Shown here: positions 8,210 to 8,818 of the stretch, piece by piece | Position numbering within the stretch: the stretch's first letter is position 1 | How the letters are laid out: every line of letters starts with the position of its first letter | NCBI GenBank assembly: GCA_905198575.1 | Contig: CAJKDC010000097.1 | Location: forward strand, 1-8,818 | DNA length: 8,818 bases | Source of the DNA: an uncultured Bacteroides sp. | Lineage (GTDB): Bacteria > Bacteroidota > Bacteroidia > Bacteroidales > Bacteroidaceae | Direction of reading: 5' to 3' | Notes under the pieces: model-generated | Databases searched by the model: none | Told to the model about the DNA's origin: nothing | Seen by the model: only the letters and a program-made list of their open reading frames with translations | Translations under genes and position numbers: made by a program

Positions 8210-8226
8210 TTCCGCAGTATGCGGAA
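8210..8226. repeat. Perfect inverted repeat, 7-bp arms, 3-bp spacer, upstream of nhaC
   Basis: TTCCGCA and TGCGGAA flank a GTA spacer, 40 bp before the nhaC ATG. It is GC-richer than its surroundings. It could be a dimeric regulator's operator, or an RNA hairpin in the nhaC leader. There is no U-tract after it, so a terminator is not supported. The repeat is directly visible; a function is inferred. Confidence 0.5.
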
Positions 8227-8265
8227 GTTTACATTTTTAACTAAAAGTACAAAAGATTCTTTGCG

Positions 8266-8818
8266 ATGAAATTGAAAAAATTTCCTTCCCCCCTTGTTTC
8301 CCTGATACCCATAGCAGCCTTGATAGTCCTGCTGTTCTTTACCATCAGTACTTTTGGGAGCGACGCCCTCACCGGTGCCAGTCAGGTTTCGCTGCTGGTG
8401 GCTACGGCCCTCTGTGTATTTATCGGCATGTGGCGATACGGCATTCCCTGGAAGGATTTCGAAAAAGCGATCACGAACAACATTGCAGGTGTGTCCAGCG
8501 CCTTGATTATCCTGCTCATCATCGGTGCCCTCTCGGCCGTTTGGATGGTGAGCGGTGTGGTGCCCACCCTGATATATTATGGTGTACAGATTATCCATCC
8601 GCGCTTCTTCCTGCTCTGTACCTGCATCATCTGCGCAGTGGTATCGGTCATGACCGGAAGCTCGTGGACCACGATTGCCACCATCGGTATTGCCCTTATG
8701 GGAATCGGTAAGGCACAAGGATTCGAAGAAGGCTGGATAGCCGGTGCCATCATTTCGGGAGCCTATTTCGGAGACAAAATTTCACCGTTATCGGATACCA
8801 CAGTCCTTGCCTCATCCG
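8266..8818 (+). CDS. nhaC: Na+/H+ antiporter, NhaC family, C-terminus missing at window edge
   Basis: An inner-membrane antiporter exchanging sodium for protons, for pH and sodium homeostasis; some NhaC relatives exchange organic acids or amino acids. There are 184 codons from ATG 8266-8268 to the edge, out of about 450-480 expected. Visible hydrophobic segments are roughly residues 9-30, 41-56, 74-96, 113-130 and 136-148. The strongest signature is GDKISPLSDTT (169-179), the conserved NhaC motif in a membrane region, preceded by TGSSWTT (130-136), also typical of the family. The start MKLKKFPSPLVSLIP puts a short basic segment before the first helix, as expected. A purine-rich AAAAGA lies 10-15 bp upstream; it is not a strong Shine-Dalgarno. 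The gene is divergent from tamB. The family is secure; the transported ion and the symbol are by homology, because the ion specificity of Bacteroidetes members varies. Confidence 0.92.
   Translation, partial: MKLKKFPSPLVSLIPIAALIVLLFFTISTFGSDALTGASQVSLLVATALCVFIGMWRYGIPWKDFEKAITNNIAGVSSALIILLIIGALSAVWMVSGVVPTLIYYGVQIIHPRFFLLCTCIICAVVSVMTGSSWTTIATIGIALMGIGKAQGFEEGWIAGAIISGAYFGDKISPLSDTTVLASS

Larger units (their letters stand above)
7966..8265. other. Divergent intergenic region between tamB and nhaC
   Basis: This 300-bp, strongly AT-rich gap should hold both divergent promoters. On the minus side there is a TAnnTTTG match close to tamB (7977-7984). On the plus side there are only near-matches (TATCTTTT at 8027-8034, GAAATTTG at 8180-8187, TACATTTT at 8230-8237). 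It also contains a perfect inverted repeat (8210-8226), two short 8-bp palindromes (GTTGCAAC at 8044-8051, TATGCATA at 8061-8068), and an open frame running into the nhaC start (see findings). No tRNA, riboswitch or recognised RNA family is visible. Confidence 0.6.

Noticed and set aside
8125..8718. Minus-strand open frame of 197 codons opposite nhaC
   Set aside because: It overlaps the clear NhaC coding sequence. The product is low-complexity and polar with no family resemblance, and it runs through the AT-rich intergenic region.
1..8818. CRISPR arrays, insertion sequences, tRNA/rRNA genes, integration sites or a defence system
   Set aside because: Reading both strands, I saw no regularly spaced repeats, transposase-like products, terminal inverted repeats or tRNA-like cloverleaf sequence. 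All long frames resolve to five housekeeping-type genes.

Overview
The window looks like a chromosomal segment from a Bacteroidales bacterium, most likely Bacteroides, Phocaeicola or a close relative. Four things point there: a type III glutamine synthetase of the B. fragilis GlnN kind, a very large Bacteroidetes-style TamB, near-absence of Shine-Dalgarno sequences, and promoter-like boxes fitting the Bacteroides -7 consensus TAnnTTTG. The genus cannot be fixed from this sequence alone.

Layout: four genes lie on the minus strand and one on the plus strand. In the direction of minus-strand transcription (right to left) they are tamB (3454-7965), aguA (2405-3442), aguB (1468-2355) and glnN (1-1282, missing its C-terminal part at the left edge). 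Divergent from tamB, across a 300-bp AT-rich gap, is nhaC (8266-8818), cut by the right edge. The tamB-aguA gap is 11 bp and the aguA-aguB gap is 49 bp, so these three could form one transcript. A 185-bp gap with a good promoter candidate separates glnN, which is probably its own unit.

Functions: AguA and AguB are consecutive enzymes (agmatine to N-carbamoylputrescine to putrescine), so the middle of the window is a putrescine module of the arginine-decarboxylase route. Each of the two steps releases ammonia, which the neighbouring glutamine synthetase could in principle recapture. TamB is an envelope protein for lipid transport or outer-membrane assembly, and NhaC is a sodium/proton antiporter. 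These two have no evident metabolic link to the polyamine genes.

I see no mobile element, CRISPR array, tRNA, rRNA or new defence-type system. This is ordinary core-genome content. The less explained parts are non-coding: the nhaC leader (a 7-bp-arm inverted repeat and a short open frame overlapping the nhaC start), identical TAACTTTG boxes before glnN and aguB, and the close packing of tamB with the putrescine genes.
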